This document shows, in pieces, positions 22,718 to 32,160 of a stretch of 64,000 nucleotides of DNA. Source of the DNA: DATBAX01 sp963762965 (GTDB taxonomy: Bacteria; Acidobacteriota; Terriglobia; Terriglobales; Acidobacteriaceae); NCBI GenBank assembly GCA_963762965.1, contig CAVXME010000001.1:1488001-1552000 (forward strand), in the 5' to 3' direction. Each line of letters starts with the position of its first letter. Position 1 is the first letter of the stretch. The notes under the pieces are model-generated. The model saw only the letters and a program-made list of their open reading frames with translations. It was not told where the DNA came from and did not search any database. The translations under genes and the position numbers were made by a program.

Positions 22718-23212
22718 ATGGACTATCTCTGGACCCCGTGGCGCTACGCCTATGTTTCCACCGCCGAGAAGGCCGCGGGCTGTATTTTCTGCGAGCTTCT
22801 CAAACTCGGCGACGACGCCAAAGCCCGCATCGTACATCGCGCTCAGCATTGCTTTGTCATCCTGAACACCTATCCCTACACCCCCGGCCACGTGATGATC
22901 GTCCCTTACGCGCACCTCGACGAATTGCAGAAACTGCCCCCGGACGCCGCCCACGAAATGATCGACTTATCGCAGAAAATGGAAGGGGTGCTGCGGCGCC
23001 TCTACCACCCCGACGGAATCAACCTGGGCATGAATATCGGGAAAGCCGCAGGTGCCGGGGTTGCGGGACACATCCACATGCACGCCCTGCCCCGCTGGGT
23101 GGCCGATGCCAACTTCATGTCGGTGGTGGGCGAAACCAGAATCCTGCCGGAAAGCCTGGAGATCACCTACGAGCGGATCACGAATGCCCTGGAAGCGAAA
23201 AAGTCACCCTGA
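22718..23212 (+). CDS. HIT family nucleotide hydrolase/transferase
   Basis: A 164-residue histidine-triad protein. The triad is GHIHMHALPRW near residues 107-117, and the upstream CIFCELL (a zinc-binding cysteine pair in HIT/Ap4A-type members), FVILNTYPYTPGHVMIVPYAH and NIGKAAGAGVAGH blocks match the Fhit/Ap4A phosphorylase-like branch. The likely substrates are dinucleoside polyphosphates or nucleotidyl conjugates. I choose the ATG at 22718 because MDYLWTPWRYAYV is the usual start of this branch, and the longer frame from 22628 adds unrelated residues. The stop codon lies inside a dispersed repeat (GTCACCCTGAGCGAAG). Confidence 0.92.
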   Translation: MDYLWTPWRYAYVSTAEKAAGCIFCELLKLGDDAKARIVHRAQHCFVILNTYPYTPGHVMIVPYAHLDELQKLPPDAAHEMIDLSQKMEGVLRRLYHPDGINLGMNIGKAAGAGVAGHIHMHALPRWVADANFMSVVGETRILPESLEITYERITNALEAKKSP

Positions 23213-23252
23213 GCGAAGTCTTGGAAGGGTCCAAGCTTCACCCAGGATGACG
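23203..23252. repeat. TCACCCTGAGCGAAG-type repeat
   Basis: The sequence GTCACCCTGAGCGAAGTC runs into an imperfect inverted partner ending CCCAGGATGACG. It is a variant of the repeat at 14219, 33684 and 57099, and it provides the TGA of the HIT gene. Confidence 0.6.
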
Positions 23253-23281
23253 CGGCTAGGAGAAAACGTTCCTTGTGAAAC

Positions 23282-23313
23282 AACGCGGCCTTGTGGGCCG
23301 TGTTCGGGTTTTT
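23282..23313 (+). terminator. Terminator after the HIT gene
   Basis: AACGCGGCC pairs with GGCCGTGTT across TTGTG and is followed by CGGGTTTTTAG. It lies 70 bp after the HIT stop, past the repeat. Confidence 0.7.
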
Positions 23314-23388
23314 AGAAGGTTAAGGGACGGCCAATAGAGGAGTTGTCACGGAATTGTCAAAAAACTGTCTTCTCGATCTTTACAAAAC

Positions 23389-23432
23389 CGGGTGCCCCGT
23401 CCTTCTCGCGTTCTTTGCGAGAGGGCGGGGCT
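23389..23432. repeat. REP-like hairpin, GGGTGCCCCGT type
   Basis: GGGTGCCCCGTCCTTCTCGCG faces TTTGCGAGAGGGCGGGGC in a stem-loop. The opening GGGTGCCCCGT is shared with the RAYT-flanking REP at 21540, and an almost identical hairpin is found reversed at 38573-38615. Confidence 0.75.
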
Positions 23433-23450
23433 TTTTGCGATGCTTTGGCT

Positions 23451-23472
23451 GTAGCAGCGCTTCCCAGCGCTG
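23451..23472 (+). repeat. GTAG-hairpin REP
   Basis: GTAG (23451-23454) is followed directly by CAGCGCT, a TCCC loop and AGCGCTG. This is the textbook RAYT-target layout of tetranucleotide plus short stem, 19 bp after the previous REP-type hairpin and just upstream of the 3' end of ligA. Confidence 0.65.
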
Positions 23473-23529
23473 CGTTTAAGTTTTTGCTGTTGATTACGCG
23501 GTTTTGGCCGCTGACGCACGATCCCCAGC

Positions 23530-25548
23530 CTACCGCCCCAGCAGCTTCTCCATCTCTTTCTCGCCAATCACCGGCACTTCGAGCTCCTTGGCCTTATCCA
23601 GCTTCGAACCCGCATCGCTTCCAGCCACCACATAATCCGTTTTCTTACTTACGGATCCGGTGACTTTCCCACCTGCATCTTCGAGCAGCTTCTTGGCTTC
23701 ATCGCGGCTGTAGTGCGCCAAGGTTCCGGTAATCACGAATGTCTTGCCCGCGAGTTTGGTCCCACGTTCTTTCTTCTTTCCTGTAAGCGTAAGACCCGCT
23801 TCCCGCAGCCGTTCCACTAATTTTCGATTGGCGGATTCTTTGAAAAATTCCGCAATGCTCTCCGCAATCCGCGGCCCCACTTCATCGACTTCCTGCAATT
23901 GTTCTTCGCTGGCGGTTTCGAGTGCGTCCAATGATCCGAAATGTTCGGCCAGAAACTGCGCCGTCCGTTCACCGACCATGCGAATTCCTAGCCCAAAGAT
24001 GACGCGCTCCAGCGGCAACTTTTTCGAAGCTTCAATCTCATCCAGCACGTTCTGGGCGGACTTTTCGCCCATGCGCTCCAGCGATAGCAGATTTTCCTTG
24101 CTCAGCTTGTAAATGTCCGCAACATTTTTCACCAGCCCGCGGTCGGTCAGCTGATTGACCAGCGCATCGCCCATGCCCTCGATATTCATCACGCCGCGCG
24201 AAGCAAAATGCAGGATCGTCTCCCGCAACTTGGCGGGACAATTGGCGTTCACACAGCGGTAATCCACTTCGCCTTCCGTGCGGACCACTTGCGTCCCGCA
24301 CACCGGACATTTCTCCGGCATGTGAAACGCCTTATGTCCACGGGGATGTTCTTTGTCCTCGATCACCCGCGTGACTTTGGGGATCACATCCCCGCCGCGC
24401 TCCACTTCCACCCAATCGCCGATCTTCACTCCCAGCCGTTCGATTTCGTCCATGTTGTGCAGCGTGGCCCGGCTCACCGTTGTGCCTCCGATGAAAACCG
24501 GCTTCAATGCCGCCACCGGCGTGAGTTTCCCGGTGCGCCCCACCTGTACCAGAATGTCTTCGATCTGCGTGACGCCGCCGCGCGCCGCGTATTTATAGGC
24601 GATCGCCCAGCGCGGGGCTTTGCCGGTGTAGCCCAGCTCGTCCTGCCAGGCGGTGCGATCGACTTTGATCACAATGCCGTCAATTTCGTACGGCAACTTC
24701 TCGCGCCTGGTCTCTTCTTTCTCGATGAAGCTCCAGATTTGATCAAAGCTATTCACCAGCTTGCGGCTGGGATTCACCTTGAACCCGGCGGCATCGAGCG
24801 CATTCAAGGTTTCCCAATGCCGGGGAAAGTGGGTGCGTCCATTTTTTAGCAACGCATAACCGAAATAATCGAGCCGTCTCGCCGCCGTGATGCCCGGCTC
24901 CAGATTGCGCACCGTGCCCGCCGTTGCATTCCTCGGATTGACAAAAACTTTCTCGCCTTTCCGTTCCTGCTCTTCGTTCATTTTCTTGAATGACGCGAGC
25001 GGTATCAACATCTCGCCGCGCACTTCGAAATCCAGCGGGATGCCGGCTTTCTTCAATTTTTCTTTAGGGATAGATAATGGAATCGACCGCACCGTCCGCA
25101 CATTCAACGTGACATCTTCGCCAATCGATCCATCGCCACGCGTGATGCCCCGCACCAGCTTGCCATCTTCGTAATGCAGTGCCAGCGACATCCCGTCCAG
25201 CTTCAACTCGCAAACGTACTCAACCTCAGCCTGCCCGGTGAGTTCGTGCACCCGCCGTTCCCAGTTGCGCAAATCGTCTTCGTTGTAGGTATTGTCGAGC
25301 GAAAGCATGGGCGAAGAGTGCGGCGCCTTCAGGAATCTTTCGCTGGGCTTGCCGCCCACTCTTTGCGTGGGAGAATCAGGCGTGATCAGCGCAGGGTGCT
25401 CTTTTTCGAGCTTCGTCAGCTCAATCACGAGCTGGTCGTAATCGAAATCGCTGATCTCCGGATCATCAAGAACATAGTAACGATGCTCGTGATACCGGAT
25501 CTTCTCCCGCAGCGCCTCGATTTTTTTCTGGATGTCTTTAGTTGCCAT
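23530..25548 (-). CDS. ligA: NAD-dependent DNA ligase
   Basis: About 672 residues from ATG 25548 (a TTG four codons upstream is less likely). It seals nicks during replication and repair. The full LigA layout is present: Ia helical domain (YHEHRYYVLDDPEISDFDYDQL), adenylation domain with the lysine of CELKLDG, OB fold, four-cysteine zinc finger (CPVCGTQVV ... CVNANCPAKL), helix-hairpin-helix region (GIRMVGERTAQFL ... VDEVGPRIAESI), and a C-terminal BRCT domain (LAGKTFVITGTL ... VIGEKEMEKLLG). Complete and without obvious lesions. Confidence 0.97.
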   Translation of the reverse strand: MATKDIQKKIEALREKIRYHEHRYYVLDDPEISDFDYDQLVIELTKLEKEHPALITPDSPTQRVGGKPSERFLKAPHSSPMLSLDNTYNEDDLRNWERRVHELTGQAEVEYVCELKLDGMSLALHYEDGKLVRGITRGDGSIGEDVTLNVRTVRSIPLSIPKEKLKKAGIPLDFEVRGEMLIPLASFKKMNEEQERKGEKVFVNPRNATAGTVRNLEPGITAARRLDYFGYALLKNGRTHFPRHWETLNALDAAGFKVNPSRKLVNSFDQIWSFIEKEETRREKLPYEIDGIVIKVDRTAWQDELGYTGKAPRWAIAYKYAARGGVTQIEDILVQVGRTGKLTPVAALKPVFIGGTTVSRATLHNMDEIERLGVKIGDWVEVERGGDVIPKVTRVIEDKEHPRGHKAFHMPEKCPVCGTQVVRTEGEVDYRCVNANCPAKLRETILHFASRGVMNIEGMGDALVNQLTDRGLVKNVADIYKLSKENLLSLERMGEKSAQNVLDEIEASKKLPLERVIFGLGIRMVGERTAQFLAEHFGSLDALETASEEQLQEVDEVGPRIAESIAEFFKESANRKLVERLREAGLTLTGKKKERGTKLAGKTFVITGTLAHYSRDEAKKLLEDAGGKVTGSVSKKTDYVVAGSDAGSKLDKAKELEVPVIGEKEMEKLLGR

Positions 25549-25671
25549 GGCCGTCGGCAAAGATTATAGCTGCGCGTGGGGACAACAGCGCTCGGCTTTG
25601 CGGATCGCGTATCAGTCAGGCACAATACCTTACCTTTGGAAACGAGAGCACGGCTTGATAAAGGAATTCTC

Positions 25672-26322
25672 ATGAAGCCAATGAACCAATGGACCCTGTG
25701 GCAGTGGGTGCTGTTCACGAACGTGGTCGGCGCGATAGGCGTTTACGTCGGCTTCGCTACCTCCAGAGTTAAGTTGTCGAGTGATGTAGAGGTCTATATT
25801 GCGGTACCTACAATTGCCTTCCTAAATCTGATTTTCCTGGTCGTTAGACCACGCATGGTTGCTGAGAGGACTGCAGGCCGCAGAGGCCCGAGTCCGATGG
25901 GTCTACTCTACGCGGCCTTGGCTGAACGACCGTTGCTCTCAGCCCTCTGCATCTTGCAACTGAAAGCGGCGTCGAGAGCCACTGCAACAACCATCCAGAT
26001 GGCCCAAGTCTCGATAGGTGCTTATGTAAGGAGCTTGCCAAACTCGGAGTCGATCGCATGGCGCATGAAAGCTTTTTCCGTGCTAATGGGCGGTGTCGCC
26101 TTCCTTTGGTTCTTGGGGGCAATTGGGTTGTGGCTTAGACGCTCGTGGGCGTGGTGGCTAGCACTAGTCTTGAATGGTCTATCGGCAGCAGTTTGTGCAG
26201 CGCTCCAGATCGTAAGAGTTGATCAGTGGCTTTTCGACATTTGGGCGACGCTTGCAGTCGTCCTGCTCCTCCCCAGACCTCTCAGGAAGATGTTCCATAT
26301 CGGACACGAGCCGGAGTCTTAG
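25672..26322 (+). CDS. Hypothetical multi-pass membrane protein
   Basis: A 216-residue protein from ATG 25672, with AAGGA 7 nt upstream. Hydrophobic segments lie at about 10-30, 42-62, 140-160, 165-185 and 190-207, with a charged segment between the second and third. I recognise no family. The GC content looks slightly lower than that of flanking genes, which may mean acquisition. It converges on the 26326 gene with only a few bases between the stops. Confidence 0.6.
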   Translation: MKPMNQWTLWQWVLFTNVVGAIGVYVGFATSRVKLSSDVEVYIAVPTIAFLNLIFLVVRPRMVAERTAGRRGPSPMGLLYAALAERPLLSALCILQLKAASRATATTIQMAQVSIGAYVRSLPNSESIAWRMKAFSVLMGGVAFLWFLGAIGLWLRRSWAWWLALVLNGLSAAVCAALQIVRVDQWLFDIWATLAVVLLLPRPLRKMFHIGHEPES

Positions 26323-26325
26323 CCC

Positions 26326-27831
26326 TTACCCAATCTTCCCCTGAAACAGCGGCCACAACTGGTCTCCGATCACGCGATACAGCACAAACGCCTTCCCCGA
26401 ATCCGAAACCTGGCGAAAGAGCAATTCTCCACGCCCGTCTCCATCGGCATCGACGGCATCAATCAATTCCATTCTGGGCAGAACGTCGAGATGCTGAGTG
26501 TCGGTGACATTGGAAAACGCTTTGTGCAAATCGCCGTAAATATCTTCGCGAGCCACCAGCGTCACTACATACTGCAAGCCCGCCGCGCCAACCCCTTTTG
26601 CCTGCGGCAGGCTGGCGTTCGCGGTCAGCACCAGCACTGGCTCGTTGTTGTTCGAAAGATCAAACACGCGCAGTTGAACATCGCTGAAACTGGGATCAGC
26701 CGGTTTCGCCGCTTTGTGCGCTGCAACGTGCGCTGACATAGCAGCATGGCTGGTCTGAGAAGCCGGCGCGCCGCCCATCCCCAATCCCAAATCCTTCGCC
26801 CGCGCCCGCACCTCAACCGCCGCCAACGCCAGCATCTTGTCGCGGAACTTGGCTTCCTCCTCGGGCTTCATGCTGTAGGCATAAGGACGCGGGTCCGGCC
26901 CGGCGGCATCCGAAATCGCCGGAAAATACTGGATTCCACTCGCCGTAACCGACGCAGTTGCGCCGCCAACCACATGGGCTCCTGACCAAGGCGCTTGCGC
27001 CGCACTCCCAGGTTTGCCCCCTACGTCGTTCGCCGCGCGTGACTGTTCCTGCGCAGCCGCCACCGATTTCCCGCGCCGCAGCATGGGTATGTTGGGATCG
27101 TCGGTGTGGGTCGGCGGCGATGCATCCGCTGGCGGCGTTGATGCGGAGGCGTTGCTCGTGGTCGGTGAGCTAGGAGACGAAGCAGAGGCCGAACTCGCCG
27201 TTTGCGATGCCGCCGCCGCCGGCTCGGATGGGCTGGCAGCCGGACGCTTCAAAACTGGAGGAGCATCAGGCCCATCCGCTCCCGAGGAGGCCGTCGGCGT
27301 CGAAGGGGCTGGAGTCGAAGCCGCAGGCGCCGGAGATTCTTCCCCGCGGCGTCGCAACACCGGAGGCCCATCGGTATCGACCTTGGGCTTGGCCGCCTTC
27401 GCCGCCGACGCTTTTTTCCTGGCTTCGTTGGCGGCAATCTCCGCCGCCGATTCCCACGTTCCCACCCCACGCCAGGTAGTCTCGCCATGCTCGGCGCCTG
27501 TTACCGTGAATAATCCCTGCGATACGCCGGTCTTGACTCCTTCGTAAATCGTGTCGGTATCCAGCGCAAACGGCACCGGGGAGGCTTTGTAGGCGCTGGC
27601 GTCATAGAATTCGCCATCAATCATGACCACCACCGGCAGCAGGGTCATTTTGCCGCTGGGAGTGACCTCAATCAATCCCAGCGCCCGTGGGCCGGTGAGC
27701 TTTTTTGCCCGGGTGGAAATCTGTGCCCAGGGAATTTGCGCCAGAAGCAAAACAACGCCCGCGCAGATGACGGCGCGCCGGGCGGTGCGATATAACCATG
27801 AATGAGCGAAATTAGAAGGAGAAGCTGCCAT
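26326..27831 (-). CDS. Secreted low-complexity protein with PVLRRG-like repeats
   Basis: About 501 residues. A signal-like segment (VICAGVVLLLAQIPWAQ) near residue 20 is followed by a folded part (GLIEVTPSGKMTLLPVVVMIDGEFYDASAYKASP...) that recurs in acidobacterial proteins. Next come roughly 150 residues rich in Ala/Ser/Pro/Thr in which a short motif recurs three times (DGPPVLRRRG, DAPPVLKRPA, DPNIPMLRRG). A C-terminal domain follows with an EF-hand-like DADGDGRGELLF and an FG-GAP-like feel. The start is uncertain: an ATG at 27831 is offset antiparallel to the peroxiredoxin ATG within CCATGG, and 27840 is also possible. Function unknown. Confidence 0.7.
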   Translation of the reverse strand: MAASPSNFAHSWLYRTARRAVICAGVVLLLAQIPWAQISTRAKKLTGPRALGLIEVTPSGKMTLLPVVVMIDGEFYDASAYKASPVPFALDTDTIYEGVKTGVSQGLFTVTGAEHGETTWRGVGTWESAAEIAANEARKKASAAKAAKPKVDTDGPPVLRRRGEESPAPAASTPAPSTPTASSGADGPDAPPVLKRPAASPSEPAAAASQTASSASASSPSSPTTSNASASTPPADASPPTHTDDPNIPMLRRGKSVAAAQEQSRAANDVGGKPGSAAQAPWSGAHVVGGATASVTASGIQYFPAISDAAGPDPRPYAYSMKPEEEAKFRDKMLALAAVEVRARAKDLGLGMGGAPASQTSHAAMSAHVAAHKAAKPADPSFSDVQLRVFDLSNNNEPVLVLTANASLPQAKGVGAAGLQYVVTLVAREDIYGDLHKAFSNVTDTQHLDVLPRMELIDAVDADGDGRGELLFRQVSDSGKAFVLYRVIGDQLWPLFQGKIG

Positions 27832-28318
27832 GGGTTCCATTACTCTCAATGTCAATGATAAAGCCCCCGAGTTCACTTTGCCCGATCAGGATGGCAAAGA
27901 AATCGCGCTGAAAAGCTATCGCGGCCAGTATGTCGTGTTGTACTTTTATCCCCGCGCCGATACTCCGGGCTGCACCATCGAATCCTGCGAGTTCCGCGAT
28001 TCCCACAAGAAAATCGAAAAAGTCAACGCCGTCGTCCTCGGCATATCACCCGATACTTCCGCGGCGCAAAAGAAATTCGAGGAAAAGTTCAGCCTGCCCT
28101 TCACCCTGCTCGCCGACGCCGAGAAGAAAGTCTGCAATCTCTATGGTGTGATGCAGGAAAAGAACATGTATGGGAAAAAAGTTATGGGCGTGGCCCGCAC
28201 CACGTTCATCATCGGCCCCGACGGCAAGATCAAGCACATCTTCCAGAAGGTAAAGCCCGAAGGCCACGCCGAAGAAGTCCTGGCCTATCTGAAAGAAGCC
28301 GCCAAAGGCGCCGCATAG
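27830..28318 (+). CDS. bcp: Thioredoxin-dependent peroxiredoxin, BCP type
   Basis: A 162-residue peroxidase that reduces hydrogen and organic peroxides. The peroxidatic cysteine is in DTPGCTIESCEFRD, and a second cysteine five residues on (PGCT-IES-C) is the resolving cysteine of atypical 2-Cys BCP enzymes. APEFTLPDQDG at the start and the RTTFIIGPDGKIKHIF strand are family-typical. AAGGAG sits 9 nt before the ATG. Its promoter must lie inside or against the start of the divergent 26326-27831 gene, so the two may be co-regulated. Confidence 0.94.
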   Translation: MGSITLNVNDKAPEFTLPDQDGKEIALKSYRGQYVVLYFYPRADTPGCTIESCEFRDSHKKIEKVNAVVLGISPDTSAAQKKFEEKFSLPFTLLADAEKKVCNLYGVMQEKNMYGKKVMGVARTTFIIGPDGKIKHIFQKVKPEGHAEEVLAYLKEAAKGAA

Positions 28319-28462
28319 AGGTTGTTCGTGTGGAGGCGGGCGACTCGTCCCCCCACAACCCCTTTCCCTTGGATGTCATCCCGAAGACCCGGCGCACTTC
28401 AGCCGGGCGAGGGATCTCGCGCGCATCTGAGGACCATCCGCTAGAATTTGAGCCATAGCTTC

Positions 28463-29110
28463 ATGAAGAAATCGACCACTCCGCTCCCGCGCGCCTTCTA
28501 CAACCGCGATCCCCGCCGGGTCGCCCGAGATCTGTTGGGGAAAGTGCTGGTTCGCCGCCAGGGCAAGAAAATCCTGGCCGGCAGAATCGTCGAGGTCGAA
28601 GCCTATCTGGGGGCAAAAGACCCGGCCTCGCACTCCTTTCGGGGCCCGACCGCCCGCAACGCCGTCATGTTCGGCCCGCCGGGCCATGTTTACGTTTATT
28701 TCATCTATGGCAACTACTTCTGCCTGAATGTGACCTGCCAGCCCGCCGGGACAGCAGGCGCGATTCTTTTTCGCGCGCTGGAACCGCTGCAAGGCATGGA
28801 AGAAATGGCGGCGGCCCGGCGAGTCACCATTGCCAGCCCGCGCGATCTGAAAAAATTGACCAGCGGCCCCGGACGGCTGGCTGAGGCTTTTGGCGTTACC
28901 CGCATCCGCGACAACGGCAAGGACCTCACCAGCAGGAAATCCGATCTTTTTATTGTGGAAAACCTTGCCAAGCACACTTCCGGCGACTATGATCGCGCCC
29001 GTCGCGTTTTGACCACGCCACGCATTGGGATCACCAAAGCTGCCGAACTCCCCTTGCGTTATGTGCTGGCGGGAAACGAATTCGTCTCCGGCCCGAAATT
29101 CCGGAAATGA
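28463..29110 (+). CDS. DNA-3-methyladenine glycosylase (AAG/MPG family)
   Basis: About 215 residues. It removes alkylated purines to start base-excision repair. Characteristic blocks are LPRAFYNRDPRRVARDLLGKVLVRR, the active-site region GRIVEVEAYLGAKDPASHSFRGPT with the catalytic glutamate, MFGPPGHVYVYFIYGNYFCLNVTC, GPGRLAEAFGVT, and TTPRIGITKAAELPLRYVLAGNEFVS. I take ATG 28463 rather than TTG 28448. The 130 bp before it hold only a fragment of the TCATCC-type repeat (about 28373-28420). Confidence 0.95.
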   Translation: MKKSTTPLPRAFYNRDPRRVARDLLGKVLVRRQGKKILAGRIVEVEAYLGAKDPASHSFRGPTARNAVMFGPPGHVYVYFIYGNYFCLNVTCQPAGTAGAILFRALEPLQGMEEMAAARRVTIASPRDLKKLTSGPGRLAEAFGVTRIRDNGKDLTSRKSDLFIVENLAKHTSGDYDRARRVLTTPRIGITKAAELPLRYVLAGNEFVSGPKFRK

Positions 29111-29468
29111 AGCTTTTTGTTATAGCTTTTAGATAACAATTCAATTGCAGCCGTTTCTGGAGATTTTCCCAGGCCGCAGCACCCTAGGTCGCCTTGAGCT
29201 GCCGGTCCTCCAGCACGGGCGTGCAAACGCCACGGGGAGGCATTCTACGAACGGTTTCAGGCGGCGAATTCCCATGGCAAAATGCCGCCAACGAAGATTC
29301 AACAACTTAGCTTAAAGTGAGTATTTTAGAACAGGCAGGACGATGGATTTACAGGCGGTCAAACTGGCAGGCAGCTTGCTGGCTTCACGGTTGCGCCTGG
29401 ATGAAGTGGGCTCGTGCATCCAGGCCGTCGTGCCAACCATCTGATAACACGTAGACTGAGTGGCTTTC
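29111..29468. other. Gap without a confident gene
   Basis: About 358 bp. A 33-codon frame at 29343-29444 (begins MDLQAVKLAGSLLASRLRL, SD-like GCAGGA) could encode a tiny protein, but I recognise nothing in it and it may be chance. No repeats or terminators are clear. Confidence 0.3.
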
Positions 29469-30254
29469 ATGGCTTCGGCGAAGCGACGATTTTTCTACTT
29501 TTGTGCAGCCCTGTGCTGTTTCCTGCCCTTTTCTGCTGCCTGGGGCGCGGAGCCAGTCACCTCGAACCATGCCCAGGCATCGGCCCGTGTCCCGGCCAGC
29601 ATTGTGGTGGGTTTTGTAGGGGGCTTTGTCCGCCGCGACGATCTCCGGCACGTGCCGGTGCAATTGGCCAAGCGGCTGAGCGAAGCCTATCCTGTCGGGA
29701 CTTGGGTAAAGACCTTCGAGAACCACAACTTCCACGACGCTTACCGCGCTGTTCTGCAACAACTTGACACTAATCACGATGGAATTCTTTCCGACGAAGA
29801 GAAGCGGAATGCTCACATCATCCTGTTCGGACACAGTTGGGGCGCATCGACCGCTGTGACTTTCGCCAGGGCGCTGCAACGGGAAAAGATTCCGGTGATG
29901 TTGACCGTGCAAGTGGATAGCGTGCAAAAAAAAGGCCAGAATGACGCCGTGATTCCCGCTAACGTGGCCGAGGCAGTGAACTTCTATCAACCCTATGGAT
30001 TGATCCACGGACGAGCCAAGATCACGGCCGCCGATCCGTCGCATACACAGATTCTGGGGAACTATCTCTTTGACTACCACAAAGATCCGGCAGTTTGTAA
30101 GCAGACCATCTGGTATGTCAACCTGGTATCGAGGACGCACATGGAGAGCGAATGCGATCCGCAGCTGTGGTCGCAGGTCGAGGCCCTGATTCGACAGCAC
30201 TTACCGCAAGATACGAGCGCGGCAGCGGCGCACGCGCAATCTGCAATTCGCTGA
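29469..30254 (+). CDS. Secreted alpha/beta-hydrolase-like protein
   Basis: About 261 residues from ATG 29469, beginning with a signal peptide (FFYFCAALCCFLPFSAAWGAE). A serine-hydrolase elbow (LFGHSWGAST) lies near residue 125 and is preceded by LDTNHDGILSDEE, a canonical-looking EF-hand loop, an unusual feature in this fold. Later SRTHMESE may hold the histidine. The overall shape resembles lipase-like or thioesterase-like proteins of unknown substrate. Confidence in the fold is good, in function low. Confidence 0.7.
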   Translation: MASAKRRFFYFCAALCCFLPFSAAWGAEPVTSNHAQASARVPASIVVGFVGGFVRRDDLRHVPVQLAKRLSEAYPVGTWVKTFENHNFHDAYRAVLQQLDTNHDGILSDEEKRNAHIILFGHSWGASTAVTFARALQREKIPVMLTVQVDSVQKKGQNDAVIPANVAEAVNFYQPYGLIHGRAKITAADPSHTQILGNYLFDYHKDPAVCKQTIWYVNLVSRTHMESECDPQLWSQVEALIRQHLPQDTSAAAAHAQSAIR

Positions 30255-30290
30255 TTCTTCTTCAACCCAGCAGCTCAACCGAGCAAGACG

Positions 30291-31118
30291 TTATCGATCA
30301 ATCGCGTGCTTCCTACGTAACGCAGCCACGGCGACCAGCGTTCTTTGCTTGATTTCTTTAACTGGCTCAAGCGTTTCCGGGTCCACGATCTCGAAATAAT
30401 CCAAACGCACCGAAGGTTCTTCGCCGAATATTTCTTTGCCCGCACCAATCAGCTTGGCCGAAGTTCTTTCTCCTTGGTAAAACAATTCTTGTACGTATAA
30501 CAAAGAACGATGCAGCACGAGGGCCGATTTCCGTTGCTGGGCATCGAGATACGCGTTTCTGGAACTCATCGCCAGACCATCCGGCTCTCGCACGATGGGA
30601 TAGACGACAATTTCAACCGGAATATTCAGTTCACGCACCATGCGGCGGATGATCGCTATTTGCGCTGCATCCTTCTGGCCGAAAAATGCGAGATCAGGTT
30701 CGACGATGTGAAAAAGCTTTGCAACCACGGTGGTTACGCCGCGGAAATGTCCGGGGCGCGATTTGCCGTCGAGCTTTTCGCTGAGTCCTTCGACATTGAC
30801 GTATGTGATTGACTGCGCGGGATACATTTCTTCGACACTCGGTGAGAAAAGAAACTCAACCCCTTCTTTTTGCAGAAGTTCGCAATCACGCTCGAAGCTA
30901 CGGGGATATTTCGCGAGATCTTCCTTGGGGCCGAATTGCAGCGGATTCACGAAGATGGAAGCGGCCACAATATCGGATTGTGCTTTCGCGGCCCTCACCA
31001 GCGCGAGATGGCCTTCGTGCAGAGCGCCCATGGTGGGGACGAATCCCAGGCGCTGGCCCTTGTAGTGGATTGCGCGAGAGGCGGCGCGCATAGCATCAAT
31101 GGTGGTGTAGATATTCAT
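30291..31118 (-). CDS. panC: Pantothenate synthetase (pantoate-beta-alanine ligase)
   Basis: A 275-residue PanC that joins pantoate and beta-alanine with ATP, the last step of pantothenate (vitamin B5) synthesis. The ATP site motifs LGFVPTMGALHEGHLALV and KDAAQIAIIRRM are complete, as are SIFVNPLQFGPKEDL, KSRPGHFRGVTTVVAKL and EPDGLAMSSRNAYLD. It lies immediately downstream of panB on the same strand, separated by a 140-bp repeat-filled spacer. Confidence 0.97.
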   Translation of the reverse strand: MNIYTTIDAMRAASRAIHYKGQRLGFVPTMGALHEGHLALVRAAKAQSDIVAASIFVNPLQFGPKEDLAKYPRSFERDCELLQKEGVEFLFSPSVEEMYPAQSITYVNVEGLSEKLDGKSRPGHFRGVTTVVAKLFHIVEPDLAFFGQKDAAQIAIIRRMVRELNIPVEIVVYPIVREPDGLAMSSRNAYLDAQQRKSALVLHRSLLYVQELFYQGERTSAKLIGAGKEIFGEEPSVRLDYFEIVDPETLEPVKEIKQRTLVAVAALRRKHAIDR

Positions 31119-31127
31119 AACGTCTTT

Positions 31128-31251
31128 TCACCACAGAGACACAGAGCCACAGAGAAAACCGGACTGCCTTCTAAATGCAAATGCTCGCGCGTTGCCCATA
31201 GAAGATTAAGTGTTTTGAATTTCTCTGTGTCTCTGTGTCTCTGTGGTGAAT
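31128..31251. repeat. panB-panC spacer: inverted 8-mer arrays
   Basis: The left arm (31128-31158) repeats CACAGAG words with a period of eight and the right arm (31220-31251) repeats CTCTGTGT words. They are reverse complements and enclose about 60 bp, ending 7 bp from the panB stop. This locus has period 8 where most others have 7. Confidence 0.8.
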
Positions 31252-31257
31252 GATTTA

Positions 31258-32160
31258 TTAGCGGCGCATGCCTCGTTTGCGCTCCAGGACGGTTTCGAGT
31301 GCTGACCGCGTTTCTTTGGGCAAATGGTAGGACTCTGCGTCCGATGGATACTGATGGGAAACGACGTCCGCGCGAAATGACTGAATGGCGTGGGTGATCT
31401 CGGCGGCGGCATCGCTGTAGCGGCGGACGAATTTCGCTGGCGGGGCGAAGGTCAGATTCAGAATGTCGTGGAAGACCAGCACCTGGCCGTCGCAGTCCGG
31501 GCCAGCGCCGATGCCGATGGTCGGAGTTGAAACTTCGGACGGTAATCATGGCCGCGACTTCTCGCGGAATGCCTTCGAGCACCAAGAAAGCCACGCCGGC
31601 GCGGTCGAGAGCAACCGCATCGCGCATGAGTTGTTCGACTTCGGTCAGCGATTTTCCCTGCACTTTGTAGCCGCCCATGCGATTGACCGATTGCGGGGTG
31701 AGGCCGATGTGTCCGGCGACGGGGATCTCGGCGTCGATCACGCGCCGAATGAGGTCGGCACGCTTCTCTCCGCCTTCGATCTTCACCACTTCGGCGCCGG
31801 CTTCTTTCATGAAGCGCGCGGCGTTGCGAATGGCGTCGTTCGGATCGACATGATAAGACCCATACGGCATGTCGGCTGCGAGCAGCGCATGCTTCACGCC
31901 GCGGCGGACGGCTTTGGTGTGGTGCAGCATTTCGTCCACGGTGACGGAGAGCGTGTTCTCGTAGCCCAGCATGGTCATGGCCAGCGAATCGCCGACCAGA
32001 ACAATGTCGATGGAGGCTTCGTCGACCAGCCGGGCGCTCGGGTAGTCGTAGGCAGTCAGGCAGGTGATGGGTTCGTGATGGAGCTTTTTGTCGTGCAGGG
32101 AAGCGACGGTGATCTTGCGGGACCGTCCTGCGGACGGGTGCCGATCGGGGTGAGACTCAC
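31258..32160 (-). CDS. panB: Ketopantoate hydroxymethyltransferase, two apparent frameshifts
   Basis: PanB makes ketopantoate from ketoisovalerate, upstream of PanC. The middle frame carries ITCLTAYDYPSARLVDEA, VGDSLAMTMLGYENTL, DMPYGSYHV and GHIGLTPQSVNRMGGY. After GIPREVAAMIT the frame is lost, and removal of one base at 31540 restores EVSTPTIGIGAGPDCDGQVL and the correct C-terminus to the stop at 31258. At the other end the best start is GTG 32160 (GGAGG 5 nt upstream, reads MSLTPIGTRPQDG), which is one base out of phase with the core. Either sequence errors or a decaying gene. Confidence 0.85.
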